A stretch of DNA of 64,000 nucleotides. Origin: Roseburia sp. Lineage in GTDB: Bacteria > Bacillota > Clostridia > Lachnospirales > Lachnospiraceae. Positions 5,382-13,041 of the stretch are shown here, piece after piece (the stretch's first letter is position 1; every line of letters starts with the position of its first letter). Position numbers and translations under genes: made by a program. Location of the stretch: NCBI GenBank assembly GCA_026168605.1, contig JAPFDX010000012.1, forward strand, positions 1 through 64,000, written 5' to 3'. The notes below the pieces were generated by a model. It ran no database searches. It was not told where the DNA came from and saw nothing but the letters and a program-made list of their open reading frames with translations.

Positions 5382-6443
5382 ATGGACGAAATCATTTATA
5401 CAACACCATCAGAACAATTACAAAAACTAAAAGAGCAACATTTGATCATCGAGGATGAAGCTTTTGCTACAAAAGCACTTGCAAATTTTGGATACTCTAA
5501 CTTAATAAAAAGCTACCGGGAACCATATATGTTTATTTCGGATGACAAGAAAATATATCGCTCTGGTATTACCTTTAACCGGATTTATTCACTATACTTC
5601 CTCGATAAAACACTACGAAATGCCGTCATGGCAACGATGCTTGATTTGGAAGAATATGTCAAAGAGGCTGCTGCCAACATTATTTCCAATGACTTTGGGA
5701 CACATCCCGAGGATTATTTAAAATTCAGAAATTATGCAAACAAAAGAAAGCGAAAAGATCGTTTCTCCCTTGCAGGTGTTCTTAAAACGATGAACAACAC
5801 TCTCAACACTGACAAAAATCCTATTCATCATTATCAGGAAACTCATGGCATTGTTCCTCCATGGATTCTTTTTAAAAGTGTATACTTTAGCACCATTACA
5901 AATTTTATTGACCAATTCAAGACAGCACAGAAAAACAAGCTTGTTCATAAGCTTTATGACCTTTCTGACCTAAAAATTAGCGAAGATGCTGCGCGTCTAC
6001 TCATGATGGATACCTTATTTACTTGTCAGGAATACAGAAATACTGCTGCGCACGGAGGACGTATATACAACTATAATGTGCACTGCACTTTGCACACAGA
6101 AAAAATCTGGGGACTTGACTCAAACAACACAAAATCCGGCTTCAGTCAGTTACTGTTCCTATTGGATCTTTTAAAATATAGGAAACCATATAAATATTTA
6201 CAAACTATTTTGACTGATGAAGTAAACAGACATTGCTCTCATTTCCCAGAAGATGTTACCTACTTGGCGCAAATACTCAATGTTGATATTGAAAGACACC
6301 ATGTTGTTTATATTTCTGGTCGTTCTAAGAAGTATCACAATGACCCGCATTGTAGCGGCTTAGCTAATGCACGTGAAGTTCTATTTGAAGAAGCCGAAAA
6401 GGATGGATATCTTCCATGCAAAAGATGTTGCTTATATAATTAA
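5382..6443 (+). CDS. Abi_2/AbiD-AbiF family HEPN protein with C-terminal metal-binding-like tail
   Basis: The 353-residue protein has the Abi_2 architecture: helical N-terminal half with ALANFGYSNLIKSYREPYMF, then KTLRNAVMATMLDLEEYVKE, and the HEPN motif RNTAAH (Arg219-His224, R-x4-H) that forms the RNase active site in this superfamily. Residues about 300-353 (VYISGRSKKYHNDPHCSGLA, then GYLPCKRCC) resemble the small Ada-like Cys domain found at the end of some nucleases; this is not usual in plain Abi_2 proteins. Start follows AAGGAG. Likely an abortive-infection or toxin RNase controlled by the RNA just upstream; function is inferred from family. Confidence 0.85.
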   Translation: MDEIIYTTPSEQLQKLKEQHLIIEDEAFATKALANFGYSNLIKSYREPYMFISDDKKIYRSGITFNRIYSLYFLDKTLRNAVMATMLDLEEYVKEAAANIISNDFGTHPEDYLKFRNYANKRKRKDRFSLAGVLKTMNNTLNTDKNPIHHYQETHGIVPPWILFKSVYFSTITNFIDQFKTAQKNKLVHKLYDLSDLKISEDAARLLMMDTLFTCQEYRNTAAHGGRIYNYNVHCTLHTEKIWGLDSNNTKSGFSQLLFLLDLLKYRKPYKYLQTILTDEVNRHCSHFPEDVTYLAQILNVDIERHHVVYISGRSKKYHNDPHCSGLANAREVLFEEAEKDGYLPCKRCCLYN

Positions 6444-6537
6444 AATGGAAAGTATCCCACTGTTTCATGCCAACAAGCATAATAAGAATATACCATTTTG
6501 CCTATGCTGGCAAAATCATAGAAACTATTATCCACCT

Positions 6538-6600
6538 AAAAAGGCTCTAGGCAGTCCGGCTCCAAGTATATTGGAACAACCGGCTCCTAGAGCCTTTTTA
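6538..6600. terminator. Bidirectional terminator between Abi gene and HTH gene
   Basis: AAAAAGGCTCTAGG at 6538-6551 pairs with CCTAGAGCCTTTTT at 6586-6599. The interior also pairs (CCAA with TTGG). It serves both convergent genes and includes the last base pairs of the HTH gene. Confidence 0.85.
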
Positions 6601-6846
6601 TATCTGCTCCTCCTCTTCTTTCTCGCTTTCCACCCTAATCTCATACCCGTCGCTCTCGATCGTGAACAGATCCATGATCGGCGTCTTTAGCGCCGCAGAG
6701 AAGCACACCAGATCCACCAGCGTCGGGCAGCGCTGCGCCCGGATGGTTCGGTAGATGGTTCTCTCACTGATCTTCATATACGGTGCGATGTCCTTCGGCG
6801 TCAGTTTTTTCTCGTCCATAATTTCCTGAAAATGTAAATGTATCAT
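6598..6846 (-). CDS. Small HTH protein (XRE-like), 82 aa
   Basis: Residues about 14-60 form an XRE-like helix-turn-helix: KKLTPKDIAPYMKISERTIY followed by RTIRAQRCPTLVDLVCFSAAL. An acidic tail (RVESEKEEEEQI) follows. Small stand-alone proteins like this usually act as local regulators. It is divergent from the second HicAB locus with about 130 bases between, so it might also bind there; that is a guess. Internal ATGs offer a shorter start. Confidence 0.68.
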   Translation of the reverse strand: MIHLHFQEIMDEKKLTPKDIAPYMKISERTIYRTIRAQRCPTLVDLVCFSAALKTPIMDLFTIESDGYEIRVESEKEEEEQI

Positions 6847-6903
6847 GTCTTATATGATAACATCCTCCTCTGCATATTCCTACTGGTAGTTTCTGGATTT
6901 TAG

Positions 6904-6953
6904 CGTAAATTTACGTATTCCCTATTGACTTACGTATATTTACGTATTATAAT
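6904..6953 (+). promoter_or_regulatory. Promoter and operators of second HicAB locus
   Basis: TTGACT (6925-6930) and TATAAT (6948-6953) are 17 bases apart. CGTAAATTTACG (6904-6915) is a perfect 12-bp palindrome, and CGTATATTTACG (6933-6944) is a near copy within the promoter spacer, 29 bases away. Paired operators like these suit binding by HicB; they are unrelated to the CAAATA operator of the first locus. Confidence 0.78.
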
Positions 6954-6973
6954 AAGATCATACAAAGGAGGAA

Positions 6974-7171
6974 ATGCAGGATATGCCAATGATGCCACGA
7001 GAGATGATCCGTCTCTTACAGAAAAACGGTTTTGAAACCATCAGTCAGAACGGTTCCCATGTAAAATTACGAAACAGCGAAACCGGAAAAACAGTGATCG
7101 TTCCCTACCACAACAAGGCTCTGAAAAAGGGACTTGAACACCAGATTTTAAAGCAGGCGGGGCTTATATAG
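6974..7171 (+). CDS. hicA: HicA-family toxin (second copy)
   Basis: The 65-residue protein carries MIRLLQKNGFETISQNGSHV and PYHNKALKKGLEHQILKQAG, the HicA pattern with the catalytic His in GSH. It follows AGGAGG very closely; an internal ATG three codons later would give better spacing. hicB lies 24 bases downstream. It is only distantly similar to the copy at 4212, so the two pairs are probably independent systems rather than a recent duplication. Confidence 0.92.
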   Translation: MQDMPMMPREMIRLLQKNGFETISQNGSHVKLRNSETGKTVIVPYHNKALKKGLEHQILKQAGLI

Positions 7172-7195
7172 CCCGCCGGACACAAGGAGGATTTT

Positions 7196-7600
7196 ATGAA
7201 TAAATTATTTTATCCCGCAGTTTTTCACAAGGCAGAAGAAGGAGGATTCTGGATCACCTTTCCCGACCTCCCGGAATGTATGACGCAGGGAGATACACTT
7301 GAGGAAGCCTATACGATGGCGATCGATGCCCTCGGTCTCTGCCTTGCAGATATGGAAAAGTCTCATGATCCCCTCCCGGAAGCAAGCGTGCCGAACACGA
7401 TCGAGCTTGGAGCCGACGATTTCCTTATGTTGGTCGAGTTTGATATGCTCGCTTACAAGAAACGCACGAACCCTTCGTTTGTCAAAAAAACCCTTTCCAT
7501 CCCCGGGTGGCTGAACGAGGAGGCGCTCGCGCTCAATGTCAACTTCTCTCAGGTATTGCAGGAAGCTCTCACGGAACTCGTTACCAGACAACGCGCCTAG
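7196..7600 (+). CDS. hicB: HicB-family antitoxin (second copy)
   Basis: 134 residues: N-terminal HicB domain (FYPAVFHKAEEGGFWITFPD, LPECMTQGDTLEEAYTMAID) and C-terminal DNA-binding tail (LSIPGWLNEEALALNVNFSQ). It should inhibit the neighbouring HicA and repress the promoter at 6925-6953. The integrase gene follows after 35 bases without a terminator, so this toxin-antitoxin operon may also drive or influence integrase expression. Confidence 0.93.
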   Translation: MNKLFYPAVFHKAEEGGFWITFPDLPECMTQGDTLEEAYTMAIDALGLCLADMEKSHDPLPEASVPNTIELGADDFLMLVEFDMLAYKKRTNPSFVKKTLSIPGWLNEEALALNVNFSQVLQEALTELVTRQRA

Positions 7601-7616
7601 TTGCACTGGTGCAACT
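7599..7616. promoter_or_regulatory. Perfect 18-bp palindrome between hicB and the integrase
   Basis: AGTTGCAC and GTGCAACT flank a two-base TG centre. The palindrome overlaps the hicB stop codon and lies 20 bases before the integrase start, where a repressor could control recombinase expression. It is too short in loop and lacks a T-run, so it is not an intrinsic terminator. Protein binder unknown. Confidence 0.5.
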
Positions 7617-7635
7617 TGAAGAATGAGGTATCACT

Positions 7636-9120
7636 ATGATTGAATCCATAAAAACCGGCGCGCTCTATATCCGCGTCTCCACCGACAAGCAGGAAGAACT
7701 CTCCCCCGACGCACAGATCCGTCTCGGGCGCGAATATGCCGCACAGCACAAGATCCATATCCCGGACGAGTATATCTTCCGCGATGACGGCATCTCCGGC
7801 AAAAAGGCTGACCGCCGTCCCGGGTTTAAGGCGCTCATCGCACTGGCGCGCTCCAAGGAGCACCCGATCGACTGCATTCTCGTGTGGAAGTTCAGCCGCT
7901 TTGCCCGCAATCAGGAGGAAAGCATCGTCTACAAGTCCATGCTCGCACGCGACCATGTTGAAGTGATCAGCATCTCCGAGCCGCTCCCGGACGGTCCATT
8001 CGGCGCGCTCAACGAGCGTATCATCGAATGGATGGATGAATATTACCTGACCAACCTTTCTTCCGAAGTGACCCGCGGAATGACGGAGAACGCGATGCGC
8101 GGCAACTATCAGGCGTCCCCCGGCATCGGTTACCGCTCCCCCGGTCCTAAGCAGGTCCCGGAGAAAGACCCTGACACCTTCCCGGTCATCGCCTTCTGTG
8201 ACCGCGCCTTTATGCAGGAGCATCTGACACTCCGGCAGATCGCCTTACAGCTCAACGCTATGGGCTACAAGACAAAGCGCGGCAACGCCTTTGACGCGCG
8301 CGGCGTCGAGTATATTCTGCGCAATCCGTTCTACGCTGGAAAAATCCGCTGGAATTACACCGAGCGCGGGCGCCGCTTAAAGCCCTCCGAGGACGTAATC
8401 CTCGTTGACGGCAGGCATGAGCCTGCATGGAGCTGGGAGCACCATCTGGAGATCCAGAAGCGGCTGGATGATCTGGCTGACATCAATAAGCGCTCCGACA
8501 GCCGGAAAAAGCGTGACGTCTCCTCCTGCCACCACTGGCTCTCCGGTCTCCTTGTCTGCTCCTCGTGCGGAAAGACTTTAGCTTACACCGGAAGCGCGCG
8601 CTGCAAGAGTTTTCAGTGCTGGGCTTACTCGAAGGGAATGTGTCAGGAATCCCATGCGATCCTCGTCAAAAAGGCAGAGGAGTATGTGATCGAGGGACTG
8701 GCACAGCTTCTGGTGTCTGACCGCCTGCAGTACAGCATCGTTCCGGCGACGTCCTCGTCCTCCGCCCGCGAGCAGGAACTCCGCCAGATGCTCACACGCC
8801 TTGACCAGCGGGAGAAACGCGCAAAAGACGCCTATCTGAATGAGATCGACACGATCGAGGAGTACAAAGAGACACGGATGAAGATACAGAGTGAGCGCGG
8901 GCGTATTATGTCCGAGCTTGAGGCTATGACGTCTCCCGCTGTCGCCGCTTCGGATGATGATACCCGGATGATCGACAACGTGCAGGCGGTGCTCTCCGTC
9001 CTGCAGGATCCGGACACCGACTTTGCGAAAAAGGGGCTTGCGATCCGCAGTATCGTCGATAAAATCGTCTATGACCGCAAAAATACCAGCTTCGATTTCT
9101 ATCTGAAGCTGGTAAAATAG
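7636..9120 (+). CDS. Large serine recombinase (element integrase)
   Basis: The 494-residue protein has an N-terminal resolvase catalytic domain (YIRVSTDKQ with nucleophile Ser15, DDGISGKKADRRPGF, VWKFSRFARNQEES), a recombinase domain (about 170-270, GIGYRSPGPK to YAGKIRWNYTERGRR), a zinc ribbon (CSSCGKTLAYTG ... C...C, about 315-345) and a C-terminal coiled coil (REQELRQMLTRLDQREKRAK). These features define large serine integrases of phages, ICEs and skin elements. It ends about 35 bases from the junction with cotJC, the usual position of such an integrase relative to its attachment site. Confidence 0.95.
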   Translation: MIESIKTGALYIRVSTDKQEELSPDAQIRLGREYAAQHKIHIPDEYIFRDDGISGKKADRRPGFKALIALARSKEHPIDCILVWKFSRFARNQEESIVYKSMLARDHVEVISISEPLPDGPFGALNERIIEWMDEYYLTNLSSEVTRGMTENAMRGNYQASPGIGYRSPGPKQVPEKDPDTFPVIAFCDRAFMQEHLTLRQIALQLNAMGYKTKRGNAFDARGVEYILRNPFYAGKIRWNYTERGRRLKPSEDVILVDGRHEPAWSWEHHLEIQKRLDDLADINKRSDSRKKRDVSSCHHWLSGLLVCSSCGKTLAYTGSARCKSFQCWAYSKGMCQESHAILVKKAEEYVIEGLAQLLVSDRLQYSIVPATSSSSAREQELRQMLTRLDQREKRAKDAYLNEIDTIEEYKETRMKIQSERGRIMSELEAMTSPAVAASDDDTRMIDNVQAVLSVLQDPDTDFAKKGLAIRSIVDKIVYDRKNTSFDFYLKLVK

Positions 9121-9134
9121 CGGCTTCGCGGCAT

Positions 9135-9248
9135 TTATCTGTTATTGCCGTACAGTCCTCCATACTGGCTGATAATGATCTGTGCAATCTTTGCATTCGG
9201 CTTTGTGATCTTCACCGGATACTGAAGTCTTCTCTCATAATTCCACAT
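9135..9248 (-). pseudogene. cotJC: cotJC interrupted by the integrated element (5' fragment)
   Basis: The frame starts with ATG at 9246-9248, overlapping the cotJB stop (TGATG). It reads MWNYERRLQYPVKITKPNAK then IAQIIISQYGG, the conserved start of the CotJC manganese-catalase-like spore coat protein. After Gly31, where family members continue with DGEL and about 160 more residues, it changes to LYGNNR and stops. Sequence past the break belongs to the mobile element. The rest of cotJC is expected at the other end of the element, outside the window. Whether the gene is restored by excision cannot be seen here. Confidence 0.9.
9150..9162. other. Right attachment junction (attR) of the element in cotJC
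   Basis: The cotJC reading frame diverges from its family after the codons for QYGG (9156-9167 on the minus strand), so the crossover lies within or next to this short stretch. Serine integrases exchange at a central dinucleotide inside an att site of about 40-50 bp; the exact dinucleotide cannot be fixed without the left end. Confidence 0.75.
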
Positions 9249-9514
9249 CAGCAGTTACCCCCTTCCCACGGAAGCGGCACATCCGACCAGTCCCAGTAAT
9301 TTCCCGGTCTTGCCGTATCGATCGTGAGCGGTCCGTAATTTTCTGCATAGGCGCGCAGCGCAGCCCTGCGCTGTTCCGCATAATGGTTAAAATACTTTAA
9401 CGCCTCCTCATCCTTCGGATGCGTATCTAAATACTCCGTAATATCCACCACCGCGAAGCTGACCATATTGATCCAGTGCATCAACTGTTCACGGTTCATC
9501 TGACTCATCATCAT
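9248..9514 (-). CDS. cotJB: Spore coat protein CotJB
   Basis: 88 residues matching CotJB: QLMHWINMVSFAVVDITEYL then DTHPKDEEALKYFNHY and a C-terminal YGPLTIDTARPGNYWDWSDV segment typical of the family. Its start overlaps the cotJA stop (ATGA at 9511-9514) and its end overlaps the cotJC start, so the three genes are translated together. CotJ proteins are made in the mother cell and incorporated into the spore coat. Confidence 0.93.
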   Translation of the reverse strand: MMMSQMNREQLMHWINMVSFAVVDITEYLDTHPKDEEALKYFNHYAEQRRAALRAYAENYGPLTIDTARPGNYWDWSDVPLPWEGGNC

Positions 9515-9732
9515 AACCGGCAGACCCTCCCTCCCGCTAAGAACGGTTTATCCAGCTCCGGGAAAATCGTCCCTACCTCAAGTGCCTGATCCGGCTCATA
9601 TACATTGGTAAAGTACTGCCACGGCACATACGCCATCGCAAGCACATAGTCTTCTCTGGAAACAGGTGTTTCCTGCCTGCCCGTACATCCGCAGCCGCGC
9701 TCCGCAGCCTGCGGCATCGTGTAGCCTCTCAT
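9511..9732 (-). CDS. cotJA: Spore coat associated protein CotJA
   Basis: 73 residues with the CotJA core LAMAYVPWQYFTNVYEPDQA followed by LEVGTIFPELDKPFL. The N-terminal 25 residues (with GCGCTG) are variable. ATG at 9732 follows AGAGGATG; MPQ five codons later is an alternative. First gene of the cotJABC operon. Confidence 0.92.
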   Translation of the reverse strand: MRGYTMPQAAERGCGCTGRQETPVSREDYVLAMAYVPWQYFTNVYEPDQALEVGTIFPELDKPFLAGGRVCRL

Positions 9733-9762
9733 ATGACATCCTCTCTGAAATTTCTTTCTTAA

Positions 9763-9771
9763 TAATTTATG
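9763..9771 (-). promoter_or_regulatory. Possible mother-cell sigma factor -10 element for cotJ operon
   Basis: On the minus strand CATAAATTA fits the CATAnnnTA -10 pattern of sigma-K, and loosely sigma-E; an AC dinucleotide lies 17 bases upstream. It is 31 bases before the cotJA start. The -35 match is weak. Confidence 0.35.
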
Positions 9772-9805
9772 TTCTGAAATTCCAAAGGGTGCATATCTTT
9801 TCCTT

Positions 9806-10984
9806 TTAACCTTCGCTCAGGCGGTCGATCGCATCCAGGATATGCTCCGCCTGCGGACGCATATGCTCCGCTTTGCCCAGGAGTTCCTCCGTCTCCTTTT
9901 TCTGTTCTCTGATCACGTTCATATTGTACTCGATCCGTCCCCGCAGCTTCTGTCTGCGGCTGATCAGACCGTGCTTCACCTCAACCATCTCCTTGGGATC
10001 TACCAGCGCAGCCGCCTGCGTCACCCACACCTGCGCGTCATACAGACGGTACTGCCTGAGCAGGCGCACCAGCCGTCCCTTGAAATAATCCAGATCATCA
10101 TTCGTGCGCTGGTATTTTTCCCGCTCCTTGACCGCTTCCAGATAGTACTCCCACTGCTCCTTAAACTCTGCAGCGCTGTTCACATGATACTTCTCCCGCG
10201 CATACTCCACGGCATTTTCCATATTGACATACTTGATCTTTACTTTATTCTGCAATACGATCGCACGGTTCTGACTGCGCTCCGCCTGCGCGATCTCATC
10301 CACATCCCCCTGCATTTTCAGGTAAATGGCGCAGATGACCACCGCCGTCGCAAAAATCCAGCCCATCCACCCGTAGAACACATCCATCTCCAGGACAAAC
10401 TGCAGGATACCGAGGACGACCGCAGCCGTGACAGCAACACCTACCATAATATAGAGCAGATAGCGCAGATGGCTGATCTGATTCTTTAAATACTCCTTGC
10501 GCAGCACCCACTCTGACTTCTCCCGCTCCAGGTATTTCATATCTTTGCGCAGGGTATCCCTGTAAATCTCGTTTGCGGAAAAGCGCTTGATCGCCGCCGG
10601 GATCTCCTCCTCCATCCGCTCGATCTGGTTAAACTGCGCGTCGGAAAGCTTTTTCGCAGAATTTAAAAATTCCGTGCGCGCCGCATTTAACTGCACGACG
10701 TTAACCGCGATCTCTTCCAGTTGCTTGTGCTCCTCCTCGGGCAGTTCCGCGATCATCTGGATATCATTCAGGTAAGCGGTCACGATATGGTACTCCGACT
10801 TGCTCTCCTCAATCTCCTTTGTGAGCTCGATCATCTGCTCTAAGCGCCCCACGATGTTTTGCTCCAGATTGTCCGTGACCTTTTCCTCTCCGCCGGATAA
10901 TTCCTCCGCCGCCACTTCCTCCAACTGCTGCTCAAAATTTTTTTGTTTCTTTCTCTTCCAAAAGCCCATGTATTTTTCCCTCAT
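9806..10984 (-). CDS. Coiled-coil membrane protein, last gene of DUF5717 operon
   Basis: 392 residues starting MREKYMGFWKRKKQKNFEQQ. Long heptad-rich helices occupy about 20-180. Two membrane segments follow (YLLYIMVGVAVTAAVVLGIL and YGWMGWIFATAVVICAIYL), then another charged helical region to the end. The ATG overlaps the upstream stop as ATGA (10981-10984), so translation is coupled. No family name is certain. With a long cytoplasmic coiled coil it may anchor the operon's other products to the membrane; that is inference. Confidence 0.75.
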   Translation of the reverse strand: MREKYMGFWKRKKQKNFEQQLEEVAAEELSGGEEKVTDNLEQNIVGRLEQMIELTKEIEESKSEYHIVTAYLNDIQMIAELPEEEHKQLEEIAVNVVQLNAARTEFLNSAKKLSDAQFNQIERMEEEIPAAIKRFSANEIYRDTLRKDMKYLEREKSEWVLRKEYLKNQISHLRYLLYIMVGVAVTAAVVLGILQFVLEMDVFYGWMGWIFATAVVICAIYLKMQGDVDEIAQAERSQNRAIVLQNKVKIKYVNMENAVEYAREKYHVNSAAEFKEQWEYYLEAVKEREKYQRTNDDLDYFKGRLVRLLRQYRLYDAQVWVTQAAALVDPKEMVEVKHGLISRRQKLRGRIEYNMNVIREQKKETEELLGKAEHMRPQAEHILDAIDRLSEG

Positions 10985-11787
10985 ACTCTGCAATTTTTCC
11001 GATAGGTATCCTTCCACTCCGTCACCGTCCGGCTGGCTGACTTCTCCTTTTTATCGCCGGATGTCCGCCCTGATACGGCAATCTCCCCGTCCACCGTCCG
11101 CGCCGCATCCCGCAGCGTGCGCCGGATATCCGACAGTTCCTCCGCATCCGCGCCAAACTCTTTTGCCGCCGCCACAAGCCCGTCCACATTCCCGGCACAG
11201 GCGCGCGCATACAGACACTCCTGCAGGGACTGTGGATTCCGGTTTTTCCCGTACGCCTTCGCATAACAGTCCGCCGCCTCCTCAAACAAAAACATACGGG
11301 CGCAGGCGCAGCCGAGATTGTGCCAGATATCACCGCACAGGATCTCGTTCTCTCCGTCCCATTCTGCGAGCAGCCTGCGGTATTCGTAGACGGCATACCG
11401 CAGCCGTCCCCCCGCAGCATAGCGGTCTGCCCGCAGCTTGCCGCGCTCGGCTTTTGATTTGTACGCCATTTCACGCAGCCCCATGACGACCTTTCCCGTC
11501 TTTACCGCGTCAAAATATCCGGTCTCGCGCAAAATACATTCCGCAAACTCCGCCACGGTACCGTCACGGTCACAAATTGCGGCAAGCCGTTCCCCCAGTT
11601 CCGGGAACTCCAATTCCTGCCCGATCCAGACACACAGCTCCTCATCCAAAAAGCTCTCGTCCAGAAGGTACATATTTTTCTCAATATAATAGCACAGCTC
11701 CTCCAGTGAATAGATGTTTATCCCCACATTTTCCAGATGATAGGGGAACTTTGCCAGAGGTCTGCTGCATAAGATCAACTCGCCCAT
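10981..11787 (-). CDS. Tetratricopeptide-like protein of DUF5717 operon
   Basis: 268 residues. The middle contains TPR-like helices (RYAVYEYRRLLAEWDGENEI; HNLGCACARMFLFEEAADCY; AKAYGKNRNPQSLQE). The N-terminal part begins MGELILCSRPLAKFPYHLEN and the C-terminus is basic. Lies one base from the DUF5716 stop and overlaps the next gene, so all are one transcript. Probably a protein-protein interaction partner in a complex with the Hsp70-like and DUF5717 proteins. Confidence 0.75.
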   Translation of the reverse strand: MGELILCSRPLAKFPYHLENVGINIYSLEELCYYIEKNMYLLDESFLDEELCVWIGQELEFPELGERLAAICDRDGTVAEFAECILRETGYFDAVKTGKVVMGLREMAYKSKAERGKLRADRYAAGGRLRYAVYEYRRLLAEWDGENEILCGDIWHNLGCACARMFLFEEAADCYAKAYGKNRNPQSLQECLYARACAGNVDGLVAAAKEFGADAEELSDIRRTLRDAARTVDGEIAVSGRTSGDKKEKSASRTVTEWKDTYRKNCRV

Positions 11788-11788
11788 A

Positions 11789-13024
11789 CTACTCCCCTTC
11801 CAGTGACATCACATATTCCCAGACCTTACCCGAACTGCGGAAAAACTCACCGAATCCGAGATCACGGATACGTATCTGCACCCGCTCGTCGGACAGCGGC
11901 TTTGCCGTAATGCGAAGCCTTGTCGTCCCTGCCGGGCGCTCCGGCAGATCGGCGAGCTCCAGCCGCTCCATCCTTGCACTTTTATCCTCCGGCGCCTGGA
12001 GCCAGAAAGAGATCTCCGGCGTGCCGTCCAGCAGAACCTCACATTCTCCCACTGTCTCATACCAGTTCGCCCCGGCGCTGATCAGAGTATAAAATTCCGT
12101 CACACCCCTCTGCAGTACCTTCAGGCTGACATTCACCTTCATCTCATTGTCCCCGAGGTACACATACTGCCATTCCCGCTGTCCGTCCAGCACCGCCGCC
12201 GCGTAGCAGGCGCCTTTGGAATACAGGTTTTTTCCCATAAATGCACGCCGTCCCTGACACAGCAGACTGACCGAGCGTTTCATCCAGCCGCCGTCAAAGC
12301 CGTCTCCGGTCAGGTAGGCGGACGACACGATGCGCCCCTGAAAACAGTCCCCGAGGATCCGCAAAAAAGCCTCATCCTGCCCGCTCCCGCTGATACTCCT
12401 CGTCTCCTCCGTGATCGTGACAAGCTGCGGCGACGTGCCCTTGCGGTGCGTCAGCAGACAGCACTGCACCCTGCCGTCCCGGCAGTCAAACAGATACACG
12501 TCATGCAGCACAAGCTCACGCGGCTGGCAGCACGCGAAATAATAAAAACATTCCTTCCGGTCGAGCAGCGTGATCTGCGTCTCCGAAAATCCAAGCCGTG
12601 GCGCAAGACCGGCAAAAAGCTCCACCAGCCCGCGCGAAAGCTGTTCCACACAGACGACCAGCTTGTCCGCCGGACGGCTGCTTCCGATCCCTCCTGCGAG
12701 GATCAGAAGCTTTTTTAAGAAAAGGCATAAGAGCTCCTCCGCCGGATAATTCTCCCCGTCGACAAAAACCATCTCCTGCCTTAAGGCGCGCGTCAGCAAG
12801 GCTTCCACGCTTCCGCCGCCCTGCTCCATCGCAAGCCGTCCTGCCTCCTCGCCGATCAGCCACTGTCCCATGCCGTTTTTCTTTGCGAGCAGCACCGGAA
12901 TCTGGTAGAGCTGGCTTCCCGCCACCATGCTAAACGTCTCAGGCTCTCTCATATTCAGTTCATAGCAGCTTAACACTGCGTTCCCGTCATCCAGATCGAT
13001 GCCGAGATAAAAACGATGTTCCAT
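11789..13024 (-). CDS. Hsp70/actin-like protein, DUF5716 family
   Basis: 411 residues. The start, FYLGIDLDDGNAVLSCYEL, resembles the phosphate-1 loop of Hsp70/actin ATPases, with QLYQIPVLLAKKNGMGQWLI then GEEAGRLA in the place where DnaK-like proteins have their second strand pair. A later VYLFDCRDGRVQCCLL segment would be phosphate-2. The C-terminal 150 residues are beta-rich (VSLKVLQRGVTEFYTLISAG). DUF5716 proteins accompany DUF5717 in Lachnospiraceae as I recall. ATP binding is inferred, since the signature residues are degenerate. Confidence 0.72.
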   Translation of the reverse strand: MEHRFYLGIDLDDGNAVLSCYELNMREPETFSMVAGSQLYQIPVLLAKKNGMGQWLIGEEAGRLAMEQGGGSVEALLTRALRQEMVFVDGENYPAEELLCLFLKKLLILAGGIGSSRPADKLVVCVEQLSRGLVELFAGLAPRLGFSETQITLLDRKECFYYFACCQPRELVLHDVYLFDCRDGRVQCCLLTHRKGTSPQLVTITEETRSISGSGQDEAFLRILGDCFQGRIVSSAYLTGDGFDGGWMKRSVSLLCQGRRAFMGKNLYSKGACYAAAVLDGQREWQYVYLGDNEMKVNVSLKVLQRGVTEFYTLISAGANWYETVGECEVLLDGTPEISFWLQAPEDKSARMERLELADLPERPAGTTRLRITAKPLSDERVQIRIRDLGFGEFFRSSGKVWEYVMSLEGE

Positions 13025-13041
13025 GATCCTGCCCCTTATGT

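Noticed and set aside
9842-10489. 215-codon rightward open frame
   Set aside because: Antisense to the coiled-coil membrane protein gene; no ribosome binding site or recognisable domain.
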